A stretch of 21,313 nt of DNA from Veillonellaceae bacterium (GTDB lineage: Bacteria; Bacillota; Negativicutes; Veillonellales; Veillonellaceae), in NCBI GenBank assembly GCA_900765165.1, contig CAAFQR010000142.1, positions 1 through 21,313 on the forward strand, in the 5' to 3' direction. The translations under genes were made by a program, and so were the position numbers. The notes below the pieces were generated by a model, which did not search any database, had not been told where the DNA came from, and saw only the letters and a list, made by a program, of their open reading frames with translations. Below, in pieces: positions 1 to 7,123 of this stretch. The first letter of the stretch is position 1, and each line of letters opens with the position of its first letter.

Positions 1-72
1 ATACCCTGATAGTTACTATCGGGACTCAAGTGACTCTATCGAGTTTCGATGGTTAAAGTATACGGACTTTTT

Positions 73-131
73 ATGAAATGTACATGAAAGTAGTGTGAAT
101 ATTATATGAAGTTAGATGAGGCTTTTATGAA
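73..131. promoter_or_regulatory. Phased ATGAA array (putative response-regulator binding sites)
   Basis: ATGAA-like pentamers start at 73, 84, 95 (GTGAA), 106, 116 (ATGAG) and 127, so the steps are 11, 11, 11, 10 and 11 bp. Such helical phasing is typical of tandem direct-repeat sites for OmpR/PhoB-family response regulators (known for that family). The same motif in the opposite orientation forms an array at 8711-8779. This array lies 30 bp upstream of the -35 box of the zinc ATPase promoter. Its orientation, compared with the second array, would also suit a leftward gene beyond the window edge. Function is inferred. Confidence 0.5.
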
Positions 132-161
132 GTTTGACGGCAAGGGGGAAAGTATATTATA

Positions 162-189
162 TTGACAATAATCATCAATATGCTATACT
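162..189 (+). promoter_or_regulatory. SigA promoter of the zinc-transporting ATPase gene
   Basis: TTGACA at 162-167 and TATACT at 184-189 are separated by 16 bp, with an extended -10 TG at 181-182. Transcription would start near 196, just before the inverted repeat at 201-222, giving a leader of about 140 nt. Confidence 0.75.
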
Positions 190-200
190 ATATGTATAAA

Positions 201-222
201 TATATGAACAATCATTCATATA
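201..222. promoter_or_regulatory. ArsR/SmtB-family metal-repressor operator
   Basis: This is a perfect 8-bp inverted repeat, TATATGAA and TTCATATA, around the 6-bp centre CAATCA. The core TGAACA-2nt-NATTCA matches the 12-2-12 operator type bound by SmtB, CadC and CzrA (recalled consensus). It sits immediately downstream of the -10 box, so a bound repressor would block initiation until zinc, cadmium or lead releases it. No arsR/smtB gene is visible within the window; the regulator must be encoded elsewhere or just upstream. Confidence 0.7.
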
Positions 223-337
223 TAGCTTAGAAAGTTATTACATACATGAAGGTCGTAAAGTTACGCCGAAGAACAGGTATAGTTAGCCAGGCTTTTAACG
301 CCGGCAAAGCGGAGAGAATCCGGGAAGGAGTAATGGT

Positions 338-2443
338 ATGGAACGGGTTTTGGTTTTAAAGAATCTCTGTTGCCCTAATTGTGCGGCTAAGATTGAGACG
401 AAGATCAATGGCCAGGAATGGGCTGAACAGGCTGTATTTGCGATGGGGACGCAGCAGTTGCGTCTGAATACGTCGTTAGCTGATACGGCATCATTAGTGA
501 ATAAGGTGCAGGCTATTTGCGATTCCGTTGAGGATGGCATAGAAGTTGCTGTCTATGAACGGCCTAGCAAGGCTACGGCGCTAGAAGAAGAGGACGAAGA
601 GCCTACAATACCGGTGTGGGGCCTCGTATTAGGTGTTATCGTGCTACTGGCTGCCGAGTTCGTGACGGCCATTCCGGAAGTCATTTCACAAGGGATCTTA
701 GTAGTATTATATATAGCACTCGGTTACCGCGTGTTGTGGACGGCCGTGAAAAACATCAAAAGCGGCCGCTTCTTAGATGAGAACTTTCTCATGTCGGTAG
801 CCACGTTAGGCGCCATCGCCATCGGTCAGTTGCCGGAAGCAACGGGGGTCATGTTATTCTACCAAATCGGCTTGTATTTTGAAGAACGAGCCGGCAATCA
901 GAGCCGCAAGGAAATTATGGCGGCCGTAGATATGCGACCGGAAACGGTGCGCTTAGTGACGAATGACGGACAGGTTTCGGTGGTAGCGCCGGAAACGGTA
1001 GCCGTTGGCGATGTGTATGAAGTGCTGGCCGGTGACCGTATTCCGTTGGATGGCACGGTCTTAGAAGGCACGAGCCGCCTTGATACAGCGCCGGTAACAG
1101 GGGAACCGGTGCCGGTTGGCGTAACGCCGGGCAGTGAAATTGTATCCGGCTGTGTGAACGGCTCTGGTCGTTTGCTGGTTCGCGTCGATAAGGAATTGAA
1201 GGATTCTATGGTAACGCGTATCTTGGATGCCGTTGAAAACGCAGCGGCCAATAAGCCGAAAATCGACCGCTTCATAACGCGCTTTGCCGCTGTGTATACG
1301 CCTATCGTCGTTGCTATTGCGGTGGCTGTAGCGGTGGTGCCGCCGTTATTTACGGGTCAGTGGCAGTACTGGATTTATACGGCGCTTACCTTCCTCGTTA
1401 TTAGTTGTCCTTGTGCCTTGGTATTAAGCGTGCCGCTGGCGTTCTTCGCCGGCATTGGCCGCGGTTCCAAGCAGGGGATTCTTTTCAAAGGCGGCTTAGC
1501 CATGGAAACGATGCAGGCCATTAAAGCCGTTGCCTTCGATAAAACGGGGACGTTGACGACCGGTCAGTTTGAAGTGCAGTCCATCGATTCTGTAGACGAC
1601 GTGGAAGACACGAAGGTGCTCCTCATGGCGGCCGCTGTGGAAGCCGGTTCCAATCATCCAATCGGTCAGAGTATTTGCAAGGCCGCTGCGCAACAAGGCC
1701 TTACCGTGCCGGCTGTAGCCGATTTACAGGAAATCGCCGGTCGAGGCCTGTTGGGCCGCGTGGAAGGTCATTCCGTAGCGGTTGGTAATCGTCGACTTAT
1801 GGGTGAAATGAGCATCGCTGGCGTGCCTACCGTTGAGACTGCCGCACCGAAAGCAGGCTCGGAAGCGCTAGTGGCTATTGACGGCCATTACGTTGGCTGC
1901 ATTTATATTGGCGATGCCATTAAAGAAGATTCGGCGGCAACGATTAAGCTGTTACAGCGTCATGGCCTCCGCACGGTGATGTTAACCGGCGACAGTGAAG
2001 TAGGCGCTACGGCGATGGCAAAAGTCGCCGGCATTGACGAAGTGAAAGCCGGTTTATTGCCGGAAGATAAAGTGACCGCTATTCAGGAGTTACGTCAGAA
2101 ATATGGTCAGGTTATGTTCGTTGGTGATGGCATCAATGACGCGCCGGTGTTGGCCGGTGCCGATGTAGGCGGTGCTATGGGGAGCGGTACCGATGCGGCC
2201 ATTGAAGCGGCTGACGTCGTGTATATGCGCCCCGGACTTGGCGGCGTAGAAGAATCCTTGCGCATTGCCCATAATGCGGTGGCCGTGGCTAAGCAAAACG
2301 TGGTGTTTGCCTTAGCGGTTAAAGGCCTCGTTATGGTAGCCGGTATTGCCGGTTTTGCCAACATGTGGGCTGCCGTATTTGCCGATACAGGCGTGTCGAT
2401 TCTCTGTATTTTGAACTCTGTACGCTTGCTTTATAAAAAATAA
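338..2443 (+). CDS. zntA: Zn2+/Cd2+/Pb2+-translocating P1B-type ATPase
   Basis: This 701-residue inner-membrane pump exports divalent soft metals using ATP. An N-terminal heavy-metal-associated domain carries CCPNC (residues 11-15) and is followed by an acidic linker (EEEDEEPT, about 83-90). The core has the actuator TGE (254-256), the membrane CPC metal site (357-359), the phosphorylated Asp in DKTGTLT (401-407), the nucleotide-domain HP pair (440-441) and GDGINDAP (596-603). Near the C-terminus, Lys662 and Asp683 correspond to the conserved Lys and Asp of the ZntA (PIB-2) class, which separates it from copper pumps. The start follows GGGAAGGAG (322-330). An ArsR-type operator overlaps its promoter, so metal induction is likely. 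A terminator at 2461-2505 makes it monocistronic. The zinc/cadmium class is well supported; the physiological ion is inferred. Confidence 0.93.
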   Translation: MERVLVLKNLCCPNCAAKIETKINGQEWAEQAVFAMGTQQLRLNTSLADTASLVNKVQAICDSVEDGIEVAVYERPSKATALEEEDEEPTIPVWGLVLGVIVLLAAEFVTAIPEVISQGILVVLYIALGYRVLWTAVKNIKSGRFLDENFLMSVATLGAIAIGQLPEATGVMLFYQIGLYFEERAGNQSRKEIMAAVDMRPETVRLVTNDGQVSVVAPETVAVGDVYEVLAGDRIPLDGTVLEGTSRLDTAPVTGEPVPVGVTPGSEIVSGCVNGSGRLLVRVDKELKDSMVTRILDAVENAAANKPKIDRFITRFAAVYTPIVVAIAVAVAVVPPLFTGQWQYWIYTALTFLVISCPCALVLSVPLAFFAGIGRGSKQGILFKGGLAMETMQAIKAVAFDKTGTLTTGQFEVQSIDSVDDVEDTKVLLMAAAVEAGSNHPIGQSICKAAAQQGLTVPAVADLQEIAGRGLLGRVEGHSVAVGNRRLMGEMSIAGVPTVETAAPKAGSEALVAIDGHYVGCIYIGDAIKEDSAATIKLLQRHGLRTVMLTGDSEVGATAMAKVAGIDEVKAGLLPEDKVTAIQELRQKYGQVMFVGDGINDAPVLAGADVGGAMGSGTDAAIEAADVVYMRPGLGGVEESLRIAHNAVAVAKQNVVFALAVKGLVMVAGIAGFANMWAAVFADTGVSILCILNSVRLLYKK

Positions 2444-2460
2444 TCGTTGAAATAACAATA

Positions 2461-2505
2461 AAAACCATGCAATAGCGGTTAATCGCCGTATTGCATGGTT
2501 TTTTG
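2461..2505 (+). terminator. Intrinsic terminator after zntA
   Basis: The stem AACCATGCAATA pairs with TATTGCATGGTT and is extended by CGG/CCG with one bulged G. A run of T residues at 2499-2504 follows. The descending arm also supplies a possible -35 box for the next gene. Confidence 0.85.
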
Positions 2506-2519
2506 TATGTTTGTATAAT
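2491..2519 (+). promoter_or_regulatory. Possible promoter of the EamA gene, overlapping the terminator
   Basis: A perfect TATAAT at 2514-2519 lies 17 bp after TTGCAT (2491-2496). The -35 element is only a partial match and is contained in the 3' arm of the zntA terminator. No better promoter is seen before the gene. Confidence 0.45.
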
Positions 2520-2612
2520 AAGAATAGCGAGAAATGTAAGGAACGGCGTTCTGCTAGCAATTGCTTGAAGCTAAAGGAGGCCGTTACTTTGCATGCAGGA
2601 GGAAATGAGAGA

Positions 2613-3509
2613 ATGTCAACAATTCAAGTGTATCTATTGATGCTGATTACTATCGTCTTCTGGGCCGGTGCGTTTATCGCCGGCAAGGTGGGGATGGCCG
2701 AATTTTCGGCGTGGACGATTACGGCAGCGCGATTTTGGATAGCCGTACCCTGTATTTTCTTGGTATTGAAGTGGATGCAGCCACATAATATGGTGCCCAA
2801 TCGGCAGCAGCTTTGGCCCATTATCGGGCTAGGCTTAGGCGGCACGTTTTTATACCATATATTATTCTTTATGAGTATGGGCCTTAGCACCGCCATTAAC
2901 GCGTCGGTTATTGGTGCTTCCATGCCCGGCTTTACGGCGTTATTCGCCATATTTTTATTGAAAGAACGGATTACGCCGATTCAGGCCCTTGGTATGGTGT
3001 TGGCCTTTGTGGGCGTATTGGCCGTAGCTAGTAATGGTAGCTGGTATGTGTTGAGTCATATGCAGTTTAATGCCGGTGACTTATATATGCTGGCAGCGGT
3101 GCTGTGCTTTTCGTTGTATTCCATTGGTATTCGCGTAGCTATGCTGCGTTATAAAATTAGCCCGTACATGATGACGGCGTACACGTTTTTAACCTGTGCG
3201 GCGGCTGCCACGCCTTTTGGTGTTTACGATGCGGTCACAGGCAAGCTGGACCATGTATCGATGACAGCGTGGCTCTCGGTAGCCTATATGGCCGTTTTTG
3301 CGTCTGTTATGGGGTATTTATTTCAGATGATCTCGGTGCGTTATATCGGGCCGGCACGGACGTCGATTTTTATGAACCTGACGCCGGTGTTTGCCACCAT
3401 TATGGCATATGTATTCTTAGGAGAGACAATTACCTTGCATAAAGGGATATTTGCCCTCTTAATTCTCGGTGGTGTTTACTTAACGACGAGAAGGCCGGGG
3501 AATGCTTAA
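2613..3509 (+). CDS. EamA/DMT-family transporter
   Basis: The protein is 298 residues of very hydrophobic sequence, with about ten predicted membrane helices arranged as two EamA repeats (roughly residues 3-140 and 150-293). This is the architecture and length of drug/metabolite transporters (RhaT/YdcZ-like permeases). The second repeat ends with a typical run (FMNLTPVFATIMAYVFLGE). The ATG at 2613 is chosen because AGGAGG lies at 2597-2602, 10 bp upstream. The reading frame is open further upstream from a TTG at 2511, but that extension overlaps the promoter and is hydrophilic. The substrate cannot be told from the sequence; amino acids or metabolites are usual for the family. Confidence 0.85.
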   Translation: MSTIQVYLLMLITIVFWAGAFIAGKVGMAEFSAWTITAARFWIAVPCIFLVLKWMQPHNMVPNRQQLWPIIGLGLGGTFLYHILFFMSMGLSTAINASVIGASMPGFTALFAIFLLKERITPIQALGMVLAFVGVLAVASNGSWYVLSHMQFNAGDLYMLAAVLCFSLYSIGIRVAMLRYKISPYMMTAYTFLTCAAAATPFGVYDAVTGKLDHVSMTAWLSVAYMAVFASVMGYLFQMISVRYIGPARTSIFMNLTPVFATIMAYVFLGETITLHKGIFALLILGGVYLTTRRPGNA

Positions 3510-3558
3510 GAAAAGCGTAAAAAACGCGTAAAATTCACTGATATTGCTTGAGAAAGCC

Positions 3559-3586
3559 TTGACGAAAGGTGGATTTCTTTTATAAA
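3559..3586 (+). promoter_or_regulatory. SigA promoter of the CorA-type gene
   Basis: TTGACG (3559-3564) and TATAAA (3581-3586) are separated by 16 bp. They lie 36 bp upstream of the start codon and 50 bp after the EamA stop. No clear terminator separates the two genes. Confidence 0.55.
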
Positions 3587-3621
3587 CTAGAGTGTAAACT
3601 TTTTGATTCGGGAGGTGGCAT

Positions 3622-4578
3622 ATGCTCACGGTATACAAACATGCGGAAGGAGAACTTTTCTCCGATACGACAGTGGCGGACGCGACAAAAGGTTCGTGGA
3701 TTAATTTGGTGAATCCTGACCCCGATGAGCTAGCCTTAGTCAATATTATGACGGAAATCCCTACCGAAGTGCTGAAGACCGCTTTGGATATGGAAGAACG
3801 TTCGCACGTTGAAATTGAAGATAACTACATCTTCGTCGTTATCAACATTCCGGCTTTGCGCGGTACAGATAGCTATGATACCGTGCCGCTTGGTATTTTC
3901 TTGACGCCGGACTTTTTCATCACCGTATGTCTCGAAGAAACCGAGGTTCTGTATCCGTTCCTCAATAACCAGATTGCTACGTTCTACACGTTCAAGAAGA
4001 CGCGCTTCCTGTTCCAGATCATGTATCGCACAGCGACGTTATTCTTACGTTACTTGCAACAAATCAACCGCCGTACCGACGACATTGAAATTCAGTTGCG
4101 CCATACGACGAAGAACAAGGACTTCTTCCAGCTGTTAGAATTACAGAAATCCATGACCTACTTCACGTCAGCCTTGAAGACGAACGGTACCGTTATGGAG
4201 CGCATCTTGCGCATTCGTCGTCATGACGAAGTGCGTCATTTGCTGAAAATGTACGAAGAAGACGAAGACTTACTGGAAGACGTAATCATCGAAAATAAAC
4301 AGGCTATTGAAATGGTTGAAATGTATTCCAATATCCTTATGAACATGATGAACGCGTTCTCGTCCATTATCTCCAATAACTTGAACATGGTTATGAAATT
4401 ATTGGCCGCTGTGACGATTATCCTCGCCGTGCCGACGGTAATCTTCAGCTTGTGGGGCGTAAACGTTCCTGTGCCCTTTGCCGAAGCGGGGCCGGAAGGC
4501 TTTGCCATCGTAATTGGCATCGCTGCGGTTGCCACCTTGGGAGCCGGTTTGCTCTTGTGGAAGAACGACTTCCTATAA
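3622..4578 (+). CDS. corA: CorA-family divalent metal channel with GVN signature
   Basis: This 318-residue protein has the CorA layout: a large soluble N-terminal domain (about 1-255, mixed then long-helical and charged), two C-terminal membrane helices (about 259-278 and 294-313) and a short positively charged end (WKNDFL). Between the helices the signature reads G279-V280-N281 instead of the canonical GMN of Mg2+ channels. GVN and GIN variants are known in the superfamily, and ZntB zinc transporters carry GIN. It is therefore a member of the CorA/ZntB family, probably moving Mg2+, Co2+, Ni2+ or Zn2+. The start follows GGGAGGTGG at 3610-3618. The tRNA-Ser promoter begins 10 bp after the stop codon. 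Ion specificity is not resolved. Confidence 0.88.
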   Translation: MLTVYKHAEGELFSDTTVADATKGSWINLVNPDPDELALVNIMTEIPTEVLKTALDMEERSHVEIEDNYIFVVINIPALRGTDSYDTVPLGIFLTPDFFITVCLEETEVLYPFLNNQIATFYTFKKTRFLFQIMYRTATLFLRYLQQINRRTDDIEIQLRHTTKNKDFFQLLELQKSMTYFTSALKTNGTVMERILRIRRHDEVRHLLKMYEEDEDLLEDVIIENKQAIEMVEMYSNILMNMMNAFSSIISNNLNMVMKLLAAVTIILAVPTVIFSLWGVNVPVPFAEAGPEGFAIVIGIAAVATLGAGLLLWKNDFL

Positions 4579-4588
4579 GCGACGCTCG

Positions 4589-4618
4589 TTGACAGGAGAC
4601 AGGGCGCTTTGGTACAAT
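4589..4618 (+). promoter_or_regulatory. Promoter of tRNA-Ser(UGA)
   Basis: TTGACA (4589-4594) and TACAAT (4613-4618) are 18 bp apart, 22 bp before the mature tRNA. Confidence 0.65.
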
Positions 4619-4640
4619 ATTGTAGGTAAGTTAATACATT

Positions 4641-4729
4641 GGAGGAGTGTCCGAGTGGTTTAAGGAGCTGGTCTTGAAAACCAGTGATCCCGCAAGGGAC
4701 CGTGGGTTCGAATCCCACTTCCTCCGCCA
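4641..4729 (+). tRNA. tRNA-Ser (anticodon UGA)
   Basis: The acceptor stem is GGAGGAG (4641-4647) with TTCCTCC (4719-4725), with a G-U at the seventh pair. The discriminator is G4726 and CCA is encoded at 4727-4729. The anticodon stem CTGGT/ACCAG closes a 7-nt loop with TGA at 4675-4677. A long variable arm (about 4685-4700) marks a class II tRNA, and the T arm contains GGGTTCGAATCCC. It reads UCA and related serine codons. Confidence 0.97.
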
Positions 4730-4742
4730 ACATCTGATGATA

Positions 4743-4777
4743 AGCTGTCTAATCCCTATGGATTGGACAGCTTTTTT
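4743..4777 (+). terminator. Terminator after tRNA-Ser(UGA)
   Basis: A 13-bp stem (4743-4755 with 4760-4772, one G-T pair) has a 4-nt loop CTAT and is followed by T6. Confidence 0.9.
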
Positions 4778-5119
4778 GTGCTTTTATTCCCATTAAAGCG
4801 CACTACATGAAAATTGATTGATTGAAATTGCGTAATTTAGTACTAAAGAAAATAGACAACTATATCAGGCGTTTATCGCTAGTCACAATATATTTTTATA
4901 ATAATTGCCCATAGGAATATGGCTTATATCTAATTCGCTCAATTTGTAACATTCATGAAAATAAGTTATTATATAAATAAGGGAATCGTAAGTATTTCAA
5001 GTTTAGGATGATTATCAGTTTACCGCCATTGATAATATCCGTCCAGCGTGTAATCGCTGAGTGCAAAGTGTTGTGGCGTTCTCTCTATTGTGTAGTCGTA
5101 GTAACAAAGGAGAATGCTT
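4778..5119. other. AT-rich intergenic region with a weak promoter candidate
   Basis: About 340 bases without a convincing gene. The only signal I can support is a possible promoter with TTGTAA at 4944-4949 and TATTAT at 4967-4972 (17-bp spacer), which would give a leader of about 140 nt before the permease. No riboswitch consensus was recognised. Confidence 0.4.
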
Positions 5120-6385
5120 ATGGATGCGGCATATTTAACATTAAGCGTGTTAGGCGTTATGGCGATTTTATTTGTTACCGAGATTATTCCATTGGCCATT
5201 ACGTCGTTGTTAGGTGCAATTGCGCTAGGGTTGTTGGGCGTTATTTCACCGAAACAGGTATTTAGTGGGTTGTCCGACTCGACAGTGGTGTTGTTTGCGG
5301 GCATGTTCGTTATTGGCGGCGCTTTATTCTATACCGGTTTGGCGCAGACTATCGGGACAACGGTAGTTAAAAAAGCCGGTACAGGGGAAAATTCGTTGAT
5401 GTTGGCGGTTATGGTGGTAACGGCGCTCATGTCGTCTGTGTTGTCGAACACGGGGACGGCGGCTGCGTTGTTACCGGTTATTTTAGGGATTTGTTCAGTA
5501 GCTAAGATTTCGGCATCACGGCAATTAATGCCAATGGCCTTCGCCGCTGGTATCGGTGGTATTATCACCATGGTAGGGACGCCGCCGAACATCATTGCCA
5601 ACGGTGCGTTAAAAGCTGCTGGCCTTCCTCAGTTTGGTTTCTTTGAATTTGCTTGGATCGGCATTCCGTTGACCGTAGCGACCATTGCATTCATGATGCT
5701 CATTGGTAAACGGTTCTTGCCGAAGCACATCGTTAGTGCTGATGTAGAAGTTGAACAAGAAGTGGATGCGAAGGACGTATCCAACGACAAGATGAAACAG
5801 GTTTTCGCCGGTGTTATCTTGATTGGCGTGGTTGTGACGATGGCGACGAAGCTCATGCCGCTCCATATTGCAGCGGTTATTGGCGCAATTCTGTGCGTGC
5901 TCACTGGTTGTATGAAGGAAAAACAGGCGTACACGTCTATTGACTGGGTTACCATTTTCCTTTTCGCCGGTATGATGCCGGTAGCGACGGCAATGGATAA
6001 ATCCGGCGCCGGTAAATTAATCGCCGATGCGGTTATTAATCTCATGGGGACGAATCCGAGCCCGTATTTCGCAACGGCTATTTTGTTCCTCTTGTCTTGC
6101 TTGTTGACGCAGTTCATGTCGAACACCGCGTCCTGTGCTCTGTTGGCACCGATTGGTATCGCCATTGCGCAGGGCATGGGTGCTAACCCGCATGCTGTAT
6201 TGATGGCTATTGCAGTAGCCGCCTCTTGTGCATTTTCTACGCCGGTTGGCACTCCGCCGAACACCATCGTGTTGGGCCCTGGCCAGTACTCCTTCACGGA
6301 TTACATGAAAGCCGGTATACCGCTTATCGTGGTATGTTTTATCGTCAGCCTTATCGTTATACCTATCGTTTGGCCGTTCTTCTAG
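5120..6385 (+). CDS. SLC13-type (DASS) anion permease
   Basis: This 421-residue integral membrane protein has two inverted halves, each carrying the hallmarks of the SLC13/DASS family. The SNT motifs are at 109-111 (SNTGTAA) and 334-336 (SNTASCA). Each is followed by a GTPPN segment, at 153-157 and 377-381. A charged cytoplasmic loop (about 198-226) joins the halves. Family members import dicarboxylates, citrate, sulfate or other anions, mostly with Na+; the substrate here is not determined. The ATG at 5120 is preferred over the in-frame ATG at 5114 because AAAGGAG ends at 5112, leaving 7 nt before 5120 and only 1 nt before 5114. The gene stands alone, and no clear terminator follows. Confidence 0.85.
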   Translation: MDAAYLTLSVLGVMAILFVTEIIPLAITSLLGAIALGLLGVISPKQVFSGLSDSTVVLFAGMFVIGGALFYTGLAQTIGTTVVKKAGTGENSLMLAVMVVTALMSSVLSNTGTAAALLPVILGICSVAKISASRQLMPMAFAAGIGGIITMVGTPPNIIANGALKAAGLPQFGFFEFAWIGIPLTVATIAFMMLIGKRFLPKHIVSADVEVEQEVDAKDVSNDKMKQVFAGVILIGVVVTMATKLMPLHIAAVIGAILCVLTGCMKEKQAYTSIDWVTIFLFAGMMPVATAMDKSGAGKLIADAVINLMGTNPSPYFATAILFLLSCLLTQFMSNTASCALLAPIGIAIAQGMGANPHAVLMAIAVAASCAFSTPVGTPPNTIVLGPGQYSFTDYMKAGIPLIVVCFIVSLIVIPIVWPFF

Positions 6386-6700
6386 GTGATTGGCGCACCC
6401 AGTGTTTGTGAAATAAACAGCCTCAACCAACGTTATGTATTCATGTGAAGAATCTAATCTGTAAATAAGGGTACGTAAGGGTATACATAGAGGTCGTCAA
6501 ATTGACGAATTATGGACGAAACGGGATTGATACATGCGTTTTGGTAATCATAATTAGATTGTGGGAAATCTAGGTACTATGGGCTTTTATTTCTAGCCAG
6601 TGATATGTATACAAAGAAACAGGACAAAAAACGTCCAAGGTATGCGAAATTGATACCACTAAGAATGCGTTAAATGCAACTGAAGTATTCATGTAGAGAA
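6386..6700. other. Intergenic region with a 15-bp palindrome
   Basis: No open reading frame with a ribosome site was found. It contains a perfect palindrome TCGTCAA-A-TTGACGA at 6494-6508, and a small stem GGAC/GTCC around an A-rich loop near 6622-6636 without a T run. No transcript is clearly predicted. Confidence 0.4.
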
Positions 6701-6707
6701 AATAGTG

Positions 6708-6716
6708 TGTTATAAT
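6708..6716 (+). promoter_or_regulatory. Extended -10 promoter of candidate ncRNA 1
   Basis: TG at 6708-6709 and a perfect TATAAT at 6711-6716. The -35 region (TTCATG at 6688-6693, 17-bp spacer) is poor, as is common for extended -10 promoters. Confidence 0.6.
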
Positions 6717-6722
6717 AAACGT

Positions 6723-6963
6723 AAGTTAAAAGTCTTCTATGGCTGGGCTAGACCGGAACGGTTGCCGACCCGGTGTGTAGCATAATACTTGATGCTAACA
6801 CCTAATGAGCAACCGGAGAGTTGCGACCCCGTGAATGTAGCCGAGAGAATCCTGCAATGGTTCCTCATGAGCGATCATTCGTAGCAGACCGAAACATGAC
6901 CACTCTCTGAGCAGTGCCTTGATGGCAGCGGGCACAGCCGGTAAAAGGGAGTGGTCTTTTTTT
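6723..6963 (+). ncRNA. Candidate structured non-coding RNA 1 (unknown class, ~240 nt)
   Basis: A non-coding stretch between its own promoter and a T7 terminator is rich in helices. CGGTTGC (6759-6765) pairs with GCAACCG (6809-6815), enclosing a hairpin GGTGT-(G)-TAGCA / TGCTAACACC (6772-6802). The 3' part is a long terminator: GACCACTCTC (6898-6907) with GGGAGTGGTC (6947-6956), with an inner GTGCC/GGCAC stem (6914-6918/6931-6935). An alternative helix joins 6741-6749 to 6931-6939 (eight pairs including one G-U, one mismatch) and is incompatible with the terminator, so the RNA might switch. It does not match the T-box, cobalamin, SAM, TPP, FMN, lysine or tmRNA consensus as I remember them. It could be a divergent 6S-like RNA or a new class. 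Confidence 0.55.
6898..6963 (+). terminator. Terminator of candidate ncRNA 1
   Basis: A 10-bp base stem (one G-U) with an internal hairpin is followed by T7 at 6957-6963. Confidence 0.8.
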
Positions 6964-6964
6964 G

Positions 6965-6993
6965 TTGTCACCGCAGAGTAAATAGTATACAAT
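6965..6993 (+). promoter_or_regulatory. Promoter of the queC fusion gene
   Basis: TTGTCA (6965-6970) and TACAAT (6988-6993) are 17 bp apart. They begin immediately after the U-tract of ncRNA 1, so the fusion gene can be transcribed independently, with a leader of about 125 nt. Confidence 0.55.
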
Positions 6994-7007
6994 TTATTAA
7001 GAGAACG

Positions 7008-7105
7008 AACGCTTGCCTAGTAAGTTGGTAAGCGTTACGTTAATTGAAACGTAGTACATTAGCGATGATGCGATGGCCCAGGTGGTCCGTATCATCGATT
7101 TTTAA
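7008..7105 (+). promoter_or_regulatory. Structured leader of queC with a terminator-like hairpin
   Basis: The first hairpin is AACGCTT-G-CC with GG-T-AAGCGTT (7008-7035). The second pairs CGATGAT (7062-7068) with ATCATCG (7091-7097), with GGCC/GGTCC pairing inside. It is followed by ATTTTT, which looks like an attenuator 20 bp before the start codon. Queuosine genes are often controlled by preQ1 riboswitches, but I could not find the preQ1-I signature here, so ligand control is a guess. Confidence 0.45.
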
Positions 7106-7123
7106 ATAGCGAAAGAGGTAACT

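Noticed and set aside
1..50. Small inverted repeats (GATAGT/ACTATC and ATCGA/TCGAT)
   Set aside because: They may belong to a terminator or regulatory site of a gene outside the window, but no T run or neighbouring gene is visible to support a call.
898..1275. Long antisense reading frame within zntA
   Set aside because: Shadow of the coding strand, with no ribosome site or protein-like features.
2511..2612. Upstream in-frame extension of the EamA gene from a TTG
   Set aside because: It is hydrophilic, overlaps the promoter and has no ribosome site; AGGAGG supports 2613.
5629..6297. 222-residue minus-strand frame within the SLC13 gene
   Set aside because: Composition mirrors the permease codons, and the plus-strand product has clear family motifs.
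6965..7123. preQ1 riboswitch before queC
   Set aside because: The compact preQ1-I signature with its A-rich tail was not found; only generic hairpins are supported.
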